From Megamonas funiformis (GTDB taxonomy: Bacteria > Bacillota > Negativicutes > Selenomonadales > Selenomonadaceae), in NCBI RefSeq assembly GCF_010669225.1, contig NZ_CP048627.1:2183292-2247291 (forward strand): a stretch of 64,000 bases of DNA, given 5' to 3'. The position numbers and the translations under genes were made by a program. The notes below the pieces were generated by a model that made no database searches, was not told the DNA's origin, and saw only the letters and a list, made by a program, of their open reading frames with translations. Position 1 is the first letter of the stretch; each line of letters opens with the position of its first letter. Shown here piece after piece: positions 33,817 through 43,558 of this stretch.

Positions 33817-36800
33817 TTATCTATTATATTTTTCTACTAAGGAACACAAATACATTGCTTTTTCGTCTGTCAATGTATCTTTTTGCATGCGCCAGCCCCA
33901 GTTAGTGCCTACTGTACCAGGTAAATTCATTCTAGCATTACTATCCAACTTCAAAACATCTTGCATTGGCAATATCGCCATCTTAGAGGCACTAGCATAT
34001 GCTAATTTTACCAATTCCTCTAATAAAGCCTCATTATCATCAACTTTAACTTCTAATAAATCTGCTAAAACTGCTTTATCCTGCGGAGATATATCCTCTT
34101 TAAGCCAGCCTAAAGTTGTATTATTGTCATGAGTGCCTGTATAGACAATGCTATTTTTCGGACTGATAAAGTTTAATTTATGATATTTATTTGCATATAA
34201 TTCAAATTGCAAAACTTTCATGCCTGGGAAATTACAACTATTTTTCAAAGCTTCGACTTCTGGCGTAATTACACCTAAATCTTCAGCAATGATTGGCACA
34301 TCACCTAAATATTCTTTGATTTTATCAAATAAATCTTTGCCTGGACCTTTAACCCATTTACCAACACGAGCATTTGTGGCCATACCAGATACTTCCCAAT
34401 AAGCTTCAAAACCACGGAAATGGTCAATGCGAATTATATCTACTAAATTCAACAATGTAGCTATACGTTTACGCCACCAACTATAGTCATCTCTTTGCAT
34501 TACCTTCCAGAGATAATGTGGATTGCCCCAAAGTTGACCATCTTCACTGAAATAATCTGGTGGCACTCCTGCTGCTGTCTTTAAGGTGCCATCAGCATTC
34601 AAATTAAATAAATCTTGATGTACCCATACATCAGCACTATCATGTGATGGAAAAATTGGAACATCACCGACTATTTGTATGCCTCTTTCGTTTGCATAAG
34701 CATGTAAATCTTGCCACTGTTTAAAGAAAATATATTGCTTAAACTTAGCATAAGCAATATCTTGTGCCAAAGAAATTCTACAAGACTCTAAAGCTTGAGG
34801 TTTACGCAATTTTATATCTAAATTCCATTCATACCATGGTAAGTTTTTATAATATTTCTTTAATGCCATGAATAGTGCATAATCTTCAAGCCAATAACTT
34901 TGCTGTTGACAAAAAGCAGTATAATCTGCATCTGCTACAAAATTTGCAAAAGCTTTTGTTAAGATTTTTTCTTTATAAGCTTCTACTTTTACAAAATCTA
35001 CTTTATCAACATCAGCTTTATAATCTAAAACAATATCTTTAGCTTCCAATAAATTGATTTCCACCAATTTTTCAGGAGAAATAAGCATAGTATTGCCAGC
35101 AAAAGCAGATGGAGATTGATATGGAGATGCTCCATATCCTACTGGATTTAATGGCAATACTTGCCAAATCTTTTGTTTAGCTTTTACTAACCAATCCACA
35201 AAATTATAAGCTTCTTTTCCTAAATCACCAATACCATAATCAGATGGAAGGGATGTTGGATGCATGATAATACCAGCTTTTCTAGCATATTCTATATTTT
35301 CTTTTTCCTGTTCAAATACTAGAGCTGTGAGCGGTTCAATTTCTATCTTAGCTTTATTATCTATGATTTCCACATCAGGATACATATTAGTTATTTCATG
35401 TAATTTACGCTGACAAAAACCATGAACATCAATTTCTATCGTCATAGTCTTTTCTTGATGACGATTTAATACCACTAAAATGCAATCATCATCCATTTTT
35501 TGTCCAAATCTATCTTTGCCTAATTTTGTAGTTCTCATATAAGCTAAGACATCATCTTGAGCATATACTGGTATATACCAACCAGTTTGCAATACTTGTC
35601 GATGATTGCGCAGTGCTATCATACGCGTAAAGAAATGACGTAAATTATTATCAGCTTCATCCCATTTATAGCTTGCTCTATTATGTGGGTCGCGATATCC
35701 CTGCATACCGATTTCATCGCCATAATAAATTGATGGTACCCCTGGCAATGTCATCTGCCAAACAACAGCTAATTTCAAACGAGCAATAGCTAAACGTAAA
35801 TGAGCATCATCTAATTTGAATTTTGCCTGTACACTAGCTGGTACATTTTCTACACTTGGAGCTTCGCCTAATAAAGTCAAAATACGTTCTACATCATGAC
35901 TACCCAATAAATTCATCATGGCATAGAGATTTTCTTCAGGATAATTTTCATGCTGATTTAAAATACTTACTTCTGTTTCTTGAGCTGATTTATTTCTCAA
36001 AATAAAATCTAAAATAATTCTGCGCAATGGATAATTCATCGCACTATCCAGCTCATAGCCACAAAGATATTCACGATGAACATTATACGCTATTTTATTT
36101 GAAGCATCTTCCCATACTTCACCGATGATAACTGCATCTTTATCTAATTTCTTCAATTTTTGATAAAAACAACGTGTAAATTTCTGTGGCAATTCATCAA
36201 TTACATCTAAACGCCAACCACTTATGCCTTTATCCATCCAAAAATTCATTACACTATCTTCACTACGAATGATGAAATCCATATATGATGGTGTTGTTTC
36301 CTTTGTGTTTGGCATACTTGTAAAGCCCCACCAACAATCATATTTACAAGGATATTCCTTGAAATCATACCATTCATAATATGGAGATTCTTTGGATTGA
36401 TATGCACCTACACTGTCAAAATTGCCAAAGCGATTGAAGTATATACTATCACTGCCAGTATGACTAAATACACCATCTAAGATGATGCGAATTCCCATCT
36501 CTTTAGCTTGACTACAAAGCTGTGCAAATTCTTCATTAGTGCCAAACATTGGGTCTACTTGATGATAATCTGCCGTATCATAATGATGATTAGCACGTGA
36601 TTTAAAAATAGGATTAAAATAAATCACAGATATTCCCAAATCTTTTAAATAAGATAATTTCTCTTTTATACCTTGGATATTTCCGCCAAAATAATCATAA
36701 GTGACTACATTTTTAGTATCTGGGTCTAAATAATACATTGGTGGCTCATTCCAATCACAATGAAGCACCGCATGTTTTTTCTGTGGAATATTATTGCCAC

Positions 36801-37236
36801 TACGATAAAATCTATCAGGAAAAATCTGATACATAACGGCTTTTTTAAACCAATCTGGCGTTTTTACATCTTTTTTAAATACTGTAATCTGATAAGATGG
36901 TGGCACCTCTAGTGCTTCTTGACCAATATCACCCATTTGCGCCTTATTATTGCCATAATATAATAATTTGCCATCAACTAATTCAATTATAAAATAATAC
37001 CAAACAAGACAACCATCTTCAGGCATATCTAAATCAATAAAATAATGTTTTTCATCCCATGAAGATTTTTTTAAATTATAATATATTGAACCACAAGTTT
37101 CTTGCCATGTATGTAAACGCACTAAAGAAACTTTATCTTTTAAATCAACATCAATTGCCAATCTCACAAAAGATTGTGTCGGCACTGCCCCTATAGGACT
37201 GCGATAATATAGATTTTGCGAATCATGAAAAATCAT
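33817..37236 (-). CDS. Bifunctional alpha-amylase (GH13) and 4-alpha-glucanotransferase (GH77, MalQ) fusion
   Basis: An 1139-residue two-enzyme protein. Residues 1-130 or so are a CBM34-like module. At about 140-600 is a GH13 barrel with 'DGVFSHTG', the nucleophile Asp in 'GWRLDVIDELP', the acid/base Glu in 'VIIGEVWED', and 'LLGSHDVERI'. From about 650 to the end is GH77 amylomaltase: 'MHPTSLPSDYGIGDLG', nucleophile in 'DIIRIDHFRGFEAYW', Glu in 'IIAEDLGVITPE', Asp in 'YTGTHDNNTTLGW'. Together they could trim and rearrange glycogen or maltodextrins. It follows the glg genes after a hairpin, so it may be separately tuned. There is no signal peptide, so it is cytoplasmic. Confidence 0.93.
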   Translation of the reverse strand: MIFHDSQNLYYRSPIGAVPTQSFVRLAIDVDLKDKVSLVRLHTWQETCGSIYYNLKKSSWDEKHYFIDLDMPEDGCLVWYYFIIELVDGKLLYYGNNKAQMGDIGQEALEVPPSYQITVFKKDVKTPDWFKKAVMYQIFPDRFYRSGNNIPQKKHAVLHCDWNEPPMYYLDPDTKNVVTYDYFGGNIQGIKEKLSYLKDLGISVIYFNPIFKSRANHHYDTADYHQVDPMFGTNEEFAQLCSQAKEMGIRIILDGVFSHTGSDSIYFNRFGNFDSVGAYQSKESPYYEWYDFKEYPCKYDCWWGFTSMPNTKETTPSYMDFIIRSEDSVMNFWMDKGISGWRLDVIDELPQKFTRCFYQKLKKLDKDAVIIGEVWEDASNKIAYNVHREYLCGYELDSAMNYPLRRIILDFILRNKSAQETEVSILNQHENYPEENLYAMMNLLGSHDVERILTLLGEAPSVENVPASVQAKFKLDDAHLRLAIARLKLAVVWQMTLPGVPSIYYGDEIGMQGYRDPHNRASYKWDEADNNLRHFFTRMIALRNHRQVLQTGWYIPVYAQDDVLAYMRTTKLGKDRFGQKMDDDCILVVLNRHQEKTMTIEIDVHGFCQRKLHEITNMYPDVEIIDNKAKIEIEPLTALVFEQEKENIEYARKAGIIMHPTSLPSDYGIGDLGKEAYNFVDWLVKAKQKIWQVLPLNPVGYGASPYQSPSAFAGNTMLISPEKLVEINLLEAKDIVLDYKADVDKVDFVKVEAYKEKILTKAFANFVADADYTAFCQQQSYWLEDYALFMALKKYYKNLPWYEWNLDIKLRKPQALESCRISLAQDIAYAKFKQYIFFKQWQDLHAYANERGIQIVGDVPIFPSHDSADVWVHQDLFNLNADGTLKTAAGVPPDYFSEDGQLWGNPHYLWKVMQRDDYSWWRKRIATLLNLVDIIRIDHFRGFEAYWEVSGMATNARVGKWVKGPGKDLFDKIKEYLGDVPIIAEDLGVITPEVEALKNSCNFPGMKVLQFELYANKYHKLNFISPKNSIVYTGTHDNNTTLGWLKEDISPQDKAVLADLLEVKVDDNEALLEELVKLAYASASKMAILPMQDVLKLDSNARMNLPGTVGTNWGWRMQKDTLTDEKAMYLCSLVEKYNR

Positions 37237-37295
37237 TTATATTATCCCTCCCCTGATTAAAACTTTAATTAAAACTTCAATCATCTATAAAATAA

Positions 37296-37363
37296 TTATC
37301 GCTTAATACAGACCTTATTTTGTTGAGTAAGCAAAATTTTATAAAAGTCGTATTAAGCGATAA
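37296..37363 (-). terminator. Long stem-loop after glgA, probable (partial) terminator
   Basis: TTATCGCTTAATAC (37296-37309) pairs with GTATTAAGCGATAA (37350-37363), extended by GAC/GTC, around a loop of about 33 bases. It lies between glgA and the fusion gene. The T-rich tail is poor, so termination may be incomplete. Confidence 0.55.
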
Positions 37364-37385
37364 AATTTTTATTTTAAACTAATTA

Positions 37386-38825
37386 TTAAGCCTTTAAGCT
37401 ATTATACAATTCTTTATATTGTTTAGCTGATTCTTCCCAACTGTAATCAGCAGTCATAGCATTTTCTACAAGATGAATATGTTTTCTATCATCAGCAATA
37501 CCATCTATTGCACGTTTGATGGAGAATAATAATTCATGTGCATTGTAGTTATTAAAGCTAAAGCCATTACCAGTTTGAGTGTAATTGTTATATGCTTCAA
37601 CAGTATCTTTTAAACCACCTGTAGCACGTACAATTGGCACAGTACCATAACGAAGAGCGATAAGCTGACCAATACCGCATGGTTCATATTGAGATGGCAT
37701 CAAGAATAAATCACTTGCAGCATAAATTTGATGTGCTAATTCATTATTAAAGAAGATATTAGCAGATACTTTTTTCGGATAGCGCCACACAAGACCTTTG
37801 AACCAGTCTTCATATTGTCTATCGCCTGTACCTAAGATTACAAATTGTACATTTTCATATTCAAGTAATTCATCTAAGATACGTGTAACTAAATCAAGAC
37901 CTTTAGCTTCAACTAAACGAGTTACCATACCAATCATTGGAATCTTGCGATTTACTGGTAAGCCCAATTTTTTCTGAAGTTGTTCTTTATTATCACCTTT
38001 GATAGCAATTGCATTATGTACATCAAAGTTTTTAAAGATGTACTTATCAGTTTCTGGATTATAATCTTCATAATCAAGACCATTGATAATACCAGATAAA
38101 TCTGCATCACGTTTTTGAAGCATACCTTCAAGACCTTCACCATAATAAGGATCTTGAATTTCTTTAGCATAACTGCGACTTACAGTAGTAACTTTATCAG
38201 AATATACGATAGCACCTTTCATGAAGTTGATATCATCGAAGTATTCCAAATCACCATTGTTGAAGCATTTCCAATCAAGACCTAATACATCTGGTAAATA
38301 TCCTTTCCAGAAACGACCTTGATATTTCAAATTATGAATAGTATATACTGTTTTAATCTTGTTATAGCGTACATCTTCATTATGTTCGAGTTTTAAATAA
38401 ACGCTAATTAAACCTGTTTGCCAATCATTCATATGAATAACATCTGGCCAGAAATCAATATGAGGAAGCATTTCAAGAACAGCTCTGCAGAAGAAAGTAA
38501 ATCTTTCTACATCATCTGGATAACCATAATATCCTTCACGATAGAAATATTCCTGATTATCAATGAAATAAAATGGTACATCTTTATAATCGTATCTATC
38601 AATACCTAGATATTTTTTACGCCAGGAAACATTGATTTCACCATCATAAATATGTTCCATATTATTGCGATATTCTTCTTTTATACCACTGTATTTTGGT
38701 ATAACAACACGAACATCTACACCTTTTTGTTTTAATTCTTTAGGTAAAGAACCCGCTACATCTGCAAGACCGCCTGTTTTTACAAAAGGCACAGCTTCTG
38801 AGGCTACATATAAAACTTTTAACAC
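37386..38825 (-). CDS. glgA: Glycogen synthase (ADP-glucose)
   Basis: A 479-residue GT5 enzyme extending alpha-1,4-glucan from ADP-glucose. The N-terminal ADP-glucose site is 'VPFVKTGGLADVAGSLPKEL', and the C-terminal one lies in 'LFLMPSQYEPCGIGQLIALR' with 'RATGGLKDTV'. The length is standard. It starts with GTG behind 'gaggaagg'. It is the last of the five core glg genes, after glgB and a strong hairpin. Confidence 0.96.
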   Translation of the reverse strand: MLKVLYVASEAVPFVKTGGLADVAGSLPKELKQKGVDVRVVIPKYSGIKEEYRNNMEHIYDGEINVSWRKKYLGIDRYDYKDVPFYFIDNQEYFYREGYYGYPDDVERFTFFCRAVLEMLPHIDFWPDVIHMNDWQTGLISVYLKLEHNEDVRYNKIKTVYTIHNLKYQGRFWKGYLPDVLGLDWKCFNNGDLEYFDDINFMKGAIVYSDKVTTVSRSYAKEIQDPYYGEGLEGMLQKRDADLSGIINGLDYEDYNPETDKYIFKNFDVHNAIAIKGDNKEQLQKKLGLPVNRKIPMIGMVTRLVEAKGLDLVTRILDELLEYENVQFVILGTGDRQYEDWFKGLVWRYPKKVSANIFFNNELAHQIYAASDLFLMPSQYEPCGIGQLIALRYGTVPIVRATGGLKDTVEAYNNYTQTGNGFSFNNYNAHELLFSIKRAIDGIADDRKHIHLVENAMTADYSWEESAKQYKELYNSLKA

Positions 38826-38855
38826 TATAACACGACCTTCCTCTATGATTGTATA

Positions 38856-38889
38856 TATAGCCCATATAATAAAAATTATATGGGCTATA
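38856..38889 (-). other. Perfect 15-bp stem-loop between glgB and glgA
   Basis: TATAGCCCATATAAT and its exact complement flank a 4-base loop. No T-run follows on either strand, so it is more likely an mRNA stability or processing element than a terminator. Confidence 0.5.
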
Positions 38890-38896
38890 ACTTAAA

Positions 38897-40909
38897 TTAT
38901 TTCAAGGCATAAGCTTTAGCCTTTTGACGTTGTTTTGATCTATTACCATTAAGTTTTACTTTTTCTGGTTTTTCAGCTTCAATCACTGTCTGTTTTTTAG
39001 CTTCAACAGGACGCAATTTCAATCTGAAATATACTGTACCAAGTGGTGGTAAAGTAATTTGAATAGATTGATTTAAATTATGCCAGAATACATCTTCTGA
39101 TTTAAAGTCACCTTCATTTAATACATTAGAACCACCGTATTCTTCTTTATCTGTATTAAATACTTCTTGATAAATACCTTTTTCAGGAACACCAATGCGG
39201 TAACCATGACGCACTTCTGGAGTGAAGTTACATATTACAATGATGAAATCATCTTGGTCTTCAGCATAACGAATAAAGGAAATAACGCTATTTTCATTAT
39301 CGTTACAATCAATCCAGCGGAAACCACGCCAATCAAAGTCTACTTGCCATAAAGCTTTATGTTCACAATAGAATTTATTCAATTCTTTAGAGAATCTCTG
39401 CATTTTTGTATGCATTGGATACAATTCAGCTAAATGCCAATCAAGACTATCATCATATTTCCATTCGATAAATTGACCAAATTCGCCACCCATGAATAAT
39501 AATTTTTTACCAGGGTGAGTCATCCAATAACCAAAGAATGAACGAAGACCAGCGAATTTACGCCAATAATCGCCTGGCATCTTTTCAATTAAAGAGCATT
39601 TACCATGAACTACTTCATCATGAGATAATGGCAATACAAAGTTTTCAGAGAAAGCATACATCAAGGAGAATGTAATTTTATCATGATTCCATTTACGATA
39701 AATAGGATCAAGGCTCATATATTTGAGCATATCATTCATCCAGCCCATATTCCATTTATAGTTAAAGCCCATACCGCCCATATAAGTTGGACGAGAAATC
39801 ATAGGCCATGATGTAGATTCTTCTGCCATCATTAAAGCATTAGGATGATATTTGAAAATCGCTTCATTTAGATTTTTAATCAATTCCATAGCTTCAAGAT
39901 TACCAGTGTCACCATATTTATTAGGTTCCCACTGACCTTCTTCACGACCGTAGTTTAGATATAACATATTAGCTACAGCATCAATTCTAAGTCCATCAAT
40001 ATGATATTCATTTAACCAAAATAGAGCATTAGAAATTAAGAAGCTATGCACTTCACGACGACCATAGTCGAAGTTAGTTGTACCCCATTGCCAATTTTCA
40101 CGGCGTTTTTCATTATCAGATTCATATAAAGTTTCACCATCAAAACGGCGAAGACCATGAGCATCGTTACAGAAATGTCCTGGAACCCAGTCCATGATTA
40201 CAGCAATACCATTTTGATGAGCTAAATCTACTAAATACATGAAGTCTTTTGGTTCACCATAACGACTAGTTACTGCATAATAACCAGTTGCTTGATAACC
40301 CCAAGAACCATCAAATGGATGTTCACAAAGTGGCATAAACTCAATATGAGTATAATTCATTTCTTTAACATAAGAGATGAGCTGTTTTGCTGCTTCTCTA
40401 TAAGTTAAATAATTACCTTCAGCATCACGACGCCAAGAGCCTAAATGCACTTCATAGATAAGCATAGGTTTATCATAAGAAGCTTCTTGTTGCTGTTTTT
40501 TCTGCCATTTTTCATCATGCCATTCATAACCGCGTAAATCATAAACGCGAGAAGCTGTTTTTGGTTTCTTTTCAGCATAAAAAGCATAAGGGTCTGCTTT
40601 TAAGAAACGTTCTCCACCATTGAATGGCTCTATAGAATATTTATAAATTTCACCTTGCTGTAAATTAGGAATAAAAGTCACCCAAATTTCACCATCAGAA
40701 ATTCTCTGCATTGGGTTTTCATTATAATCCCAATTATTAAAATCTCCTACTACACTTATGGCTTTAGCATGAGGTGCCCAAACAGCAAAGCGTACGCCTT
40801 CTACTCCGTCTTCTACTACAAAATGAGCTCCTAACATTTGATACGCATAGAAATTTGTACCTTGATGATACAAATACAAATCAAAATCTTTTAATGCGGA
40901 TACTTCCAT
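38897..40909 (-). CDS. glgB: 1,4-alpha-glucan branching enzyme
   Basis: A 670-residue GH13 enzyme that makes alpha-1,6 branches in glycogen. An N-terminal CBM48 ('GVRFAVWAPHAKAISVVGDF') precedes the barrel. 'DWVPGHFCNDAHGL', the nucleophile Asp in 'DGLRIDAVANMLY', the acid/base Glu in 'LMMAEESTSWP' and 'LPLSHDEVVHGK' are all present. A C-terminal beta domain ends in a Lys/Arg/Gln-rich tail. The ribosome site is 'aaaggag'. It lies 25 bases after glgP. Confidence 0.96.
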   Translation of the reverse strand: MEVSALKDFDLYLYHQGTNFYAYQMLGAHFVVEDGVEGVRFAVWAPHAKAISVVGDFNNWDYNENPMQRISDGEIWVTFIPNLQQGEIYKYSIEPFNGGERFLKADPYAFYAEKKPKTASRVYDLRGYEWHDEKWQKKQQQEASYDKPMLIYEVHLGSWRRDAEGNYLTYREAAKQLISYVKEMNYTHIEFMPLCEHPFDGSWGYQATGYYAVTSRYGEPKDFMYLVDLAHQNGIAVIMDWVPGHFCNDAHGLRRFDGETLYESDNEKRRENWQWGTTNFDYGRREVHSFLISNALFWLNEYHIDGLRIDAVANMLYLNYGREEGQWEPNKYGDTGNLEAMELIKNLNEAIFKYHPNALMMAEESTSWPMISRPTYMGGMGFNYKWNMGWMNDMLKYMSLDPIYRKWNHDKITFSLMYAFSENFVLPLSHDEVVHGKCSLIEKMPGDYWRKFAGLRSFFGYWMTHPGKKLLFMGGEFGQFIEWKYDDSLDWHLAELYPMHTKMQRFSKELNKFYCEHKALWQVDFDWRGFRWIDCNDNENSVISFIRYAEDQDDFIIVICNFTPEVRHGYRIGVPEKGIYQEVFNTDKEEYGGSNVLNEGDFKSEDVFWHNLNQSIQITLPPLGTVYFRLKLRPVEAKKQTVIEAEKPEKVKLNGNRSKQRQKAKAYALK

Positions 40910-40934
40910 CTTTTTAGTTCTCCTTTGGAGTCAT

Positions 40935-43394
40935 TTATTTTAATAAATTAATAGGTTCTACATTCCAGATATCTTTTGCATATTCGCTGATAGTTCTATC
41001 ACTAGAGAAGATACCAGAATGTGCAATATTGATTAAGCTGGATTTCAACCAACCATAGCGGTCGAGATATTTACCTCTAATTTTTACATGAGCATCAATA
41101 TAAGAATTGAAGTCTTTGAATACGAAATATTCATCATTACTATTGAATAAATAGTTGTGTAAGTCATGGAAATCACCATTACCTACGAATGGACCAGTCA
41201 ATAATTCATCAACTACATTGTGAATTGCTGGATTTGTATTATATTCAGTCCATGCGGAATATAATCCATTTTTATAGTATTCCATTACTTCATGTTCTTT
41301 TAAGCCAAAGATAACGCAGTTATCTTCTCCAACTGCATCGCAAATTTCCACGTTAGCACCATCTAAAGTACCAAGTGTGATAGCACCGTTCATCATGAAT
41401 TTCATGTTAGATGTACCGGAAGCTTCTTTACCTGCAAGAGAAATCTGTTCACTAACATCAGCTGCTGGGAATAATTTTTCTGCTAAAGTAACACCATAGT
41501 TTTCTAAGAATACTACATGTAAACAATCGTTTACATCTTTATCGTTATTAACAATATTAGCTACATTGTTGATTAAGCGAATTGTTTCTTTAGCGATATG
41601 GTAACCAGGAGCTGCTTTACCTGCGAACATATAAGTACGAGGTAACATTTCAGATTTAATAGATGGATTTGCTTTAATCAAATTATAGATATGCATTACA
41701 TGTAAAATATTCATAATTTGACGTTTGTAAGAATGAATACGTTTAACTTGAATGTCATATAAAGAGTTAGGGTCAATAGTAAATCCACTACGACGTTTGA
41801 TATGACCAGCTAAATAAATTTTATGTTCTTTTTTAACTTCTGCTAATTTATCAAGGAATGCTGTATCATCTTTATAATCTAATAAATCGATAAGACGAGA
41901 TGGGTCTTTACGCCATTTATCAGAAATAGCTTCATCTATTAAGCTAGAAAGCTGTGGATTTGCAGCAATGAGCCAACGACGATGTGTAATACCATTAGTT
42001 TTATTATTGAATTTACCTGGGTAAATTTCATCAAAGTCACGCATAGTATGTGCTTTTAAGATATCGCTATGAATTTTAGCAACACCATTTACGCTGTGGC
42101 TACCTACAACAGAAAGACGAGCCATATGAACTACGCCATCTTGAATGATAGATACTCTGCGTACACGGTCTTCATCATTTGGATATTGTTTACGAACATC
42201 TTCTAAGAAGCGTGCATTGATTTCTTCTACGATCATGTAAATACGTGGTACGAGATTTTTAAACATATCAATTGGCCAAGTTTCTAATGCTTCTGGCATA
42301 ATTGTATGGTTAGTATAAGCTACTGTATTTTTAGTGATATCCCAAGCAGTATCCCAATCCATACCTTCTTGGTCAATGAGTACGCGCATAAGTTCAGGAA
42401 TTGCCATTGCTGGATGAGTATCATTGATATGAATAGCAATTTTTTTCGCAAAATCTTTTAAATCACCTTTACGGCGTTTATAATGACGAACAATACTTTG
42501 AACGCCTGCAGATACAAAGAAATACTCTTGAGTCAAACGAAGCATTTTACCTTCATAAGAGCTATCTTCTGGATACAAGCAAGAAGTGATTGCTTGTACA
42601 CGATAAGATTGACGCAATCTTTCTTGTAACTGTTCTCTAGTACCTGATAAAGAAGCAAAATCTTGAGGAACTTCAGCATTCCAAAGACGAAGAGTATTTA
42701 CTACATTATTGTGGTAACCTACGATTGGCACATCATAAGGAACAGCTGCAACTGTATTATATCCTTCATGAACTAATTTTAAAGAACCATCTTCTTGTTG
42801 AGCCATATAAGCATTACCGCCAAAATGAACATCAACTTCTTTGTCAGCTTTGCGATATTCCCAAGCGAAACCATTTTTAAGCCAATTATCAGGAATTTCA
42901 ACTTGTTGATTATCTATTATTTTTTGTTCAAACAGACCATATTGATAACGGATAGTACAACCATGACCTGGAAGGCCTAAGGAAGCCAAAGAATCAATAA
43001 AGCAAGCAGCAAGACGGCCAAGACCACCATTACCTAAACCTGCATCTGGTTCCTGTTTAAAGAGTTCTGTAATATCAATATTCAAGTCTTTCAAGGCTTC
43101 TTTACAGATTTCTTTCATATCAAGATTGATCAAGTTTGTATTTAATAGACGACCTAATAAGAATTCAATGGAAAAATAATATACTTCTTTGCATTGATTT
43201 TCTTCATAGTATTTATTAGTCATAATCCAGTTTTCACTGATGTACTGACGAACTGTTCTAACTAAAGTCTGATATAATTCTTCTTTAGTTAATTCATTCC
43301 AATCTTTACCAAATAACATATTTGCTGTTTTTAAGAAATTTTTCTGTAATGAAGCTCTCTCTTCAATTTGCTTATTGATTATTCCTACACTCAC
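40935..43394 (-). CDS. glgP: Glycogen phosphorylase
   Basis: An 819-residue GT35 enzyme that releases glucose-1-phosphate from glycogen using phosphate and pyridoxal phosphate. The PLP-binding Lys is in 'EASGTSNMKFMMNGAITLGT'. The N-terminal half holds 'LGNGGLGRLAACFIDSLASL' and 'IHINDTHPAMAIPELMRVL'. The length is normal. It starts with GTG behind 'gggggaag'. Its place between glgD and glgB means the degradative enzyme is expressed with the synthetic ones. The 164-base gap upstream is A+T-rich without a clear promoter. Confidence 0.96.
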   Translation of the reverse strand: MSVGIINKQIEERASLQKNFLKTANMLFGKDWNELTKEELYQTLVRTVRQYISENWIMTNKYYEENQCKEVYYFSIEFLLGRLLNTNLINLDMKEICKEALKDLNIDITELFKQEPDAGLGNGGLGRLAACFIDSLASLGLPGHGCTIRYQYGLFEQKIIDNQQVEIPDNWLKNGFAWEYRKADKEVDVHFGGNAYMAQQEDGSLKLVHEGYNTVAAVPYDVPIVGYHNNVVNTLRLWNAEVPQDFASLSGTREQLQERLRQSYRVQAITSCLYPEDSSYEGKMLRLTQEYFFVSAGVQSIVRHYKRRKGDLKDFAKKIAIHINDTHPAMAIPELMRVLIDQEGMDWDTAWDITKNTVAYTNHTIMPEALETWPIDMFKNLVPRIYMIVEEINARFLEDVRKQYPNDEDRVRRVSIIQDGVVHMARLSVVGSHSVNGVAKIHSDILKAHTMRDFDEIYPGKFNNKTNGITHRRWLIAANPQLSSLIDEAISDKWRKDPSRLIDLLDYKDDTAFLDKLAEVKKEHKIYLAGHIKRRSGFTIDPNSLYDIQVKRIHSYKRQIMNILHVMHIYNLIKANPSIKSEMLPRTYMFAGKAAPGYHIAKETIRLINNVANIVNNDKDVNDCLHVVFLENYGVTLAEKLFPAADVSEQISLAGKEASGTSNMKFMMNGAITLGTLDGANVEICDAVGEDNCVIFGLKEHEVMEYYKNGLYSAWTEYNTNPAIHNVVDELLTGPFVGNGDFHDLHNYLFNSNDEYFVFKDFNSYIDAHVKIRGKYLDRYGWLKSSLINIAHSGIFSSDRTISEYAKDIWNVEPINLLK

Positions 43395-43558
43395 TATTAC
43401 TTCCCCCTATAAGTTTTTACCTTAATCGCACTACCCTGAAATAAAAACTCTATATTTCTAAAAAAACCAAAACCTATATATTAATAATTTATATTATATA
43501 TATTTATAATTACTATATTTTTTAACCTATATTATTTTAATATCTTATCTTTTGTTAA

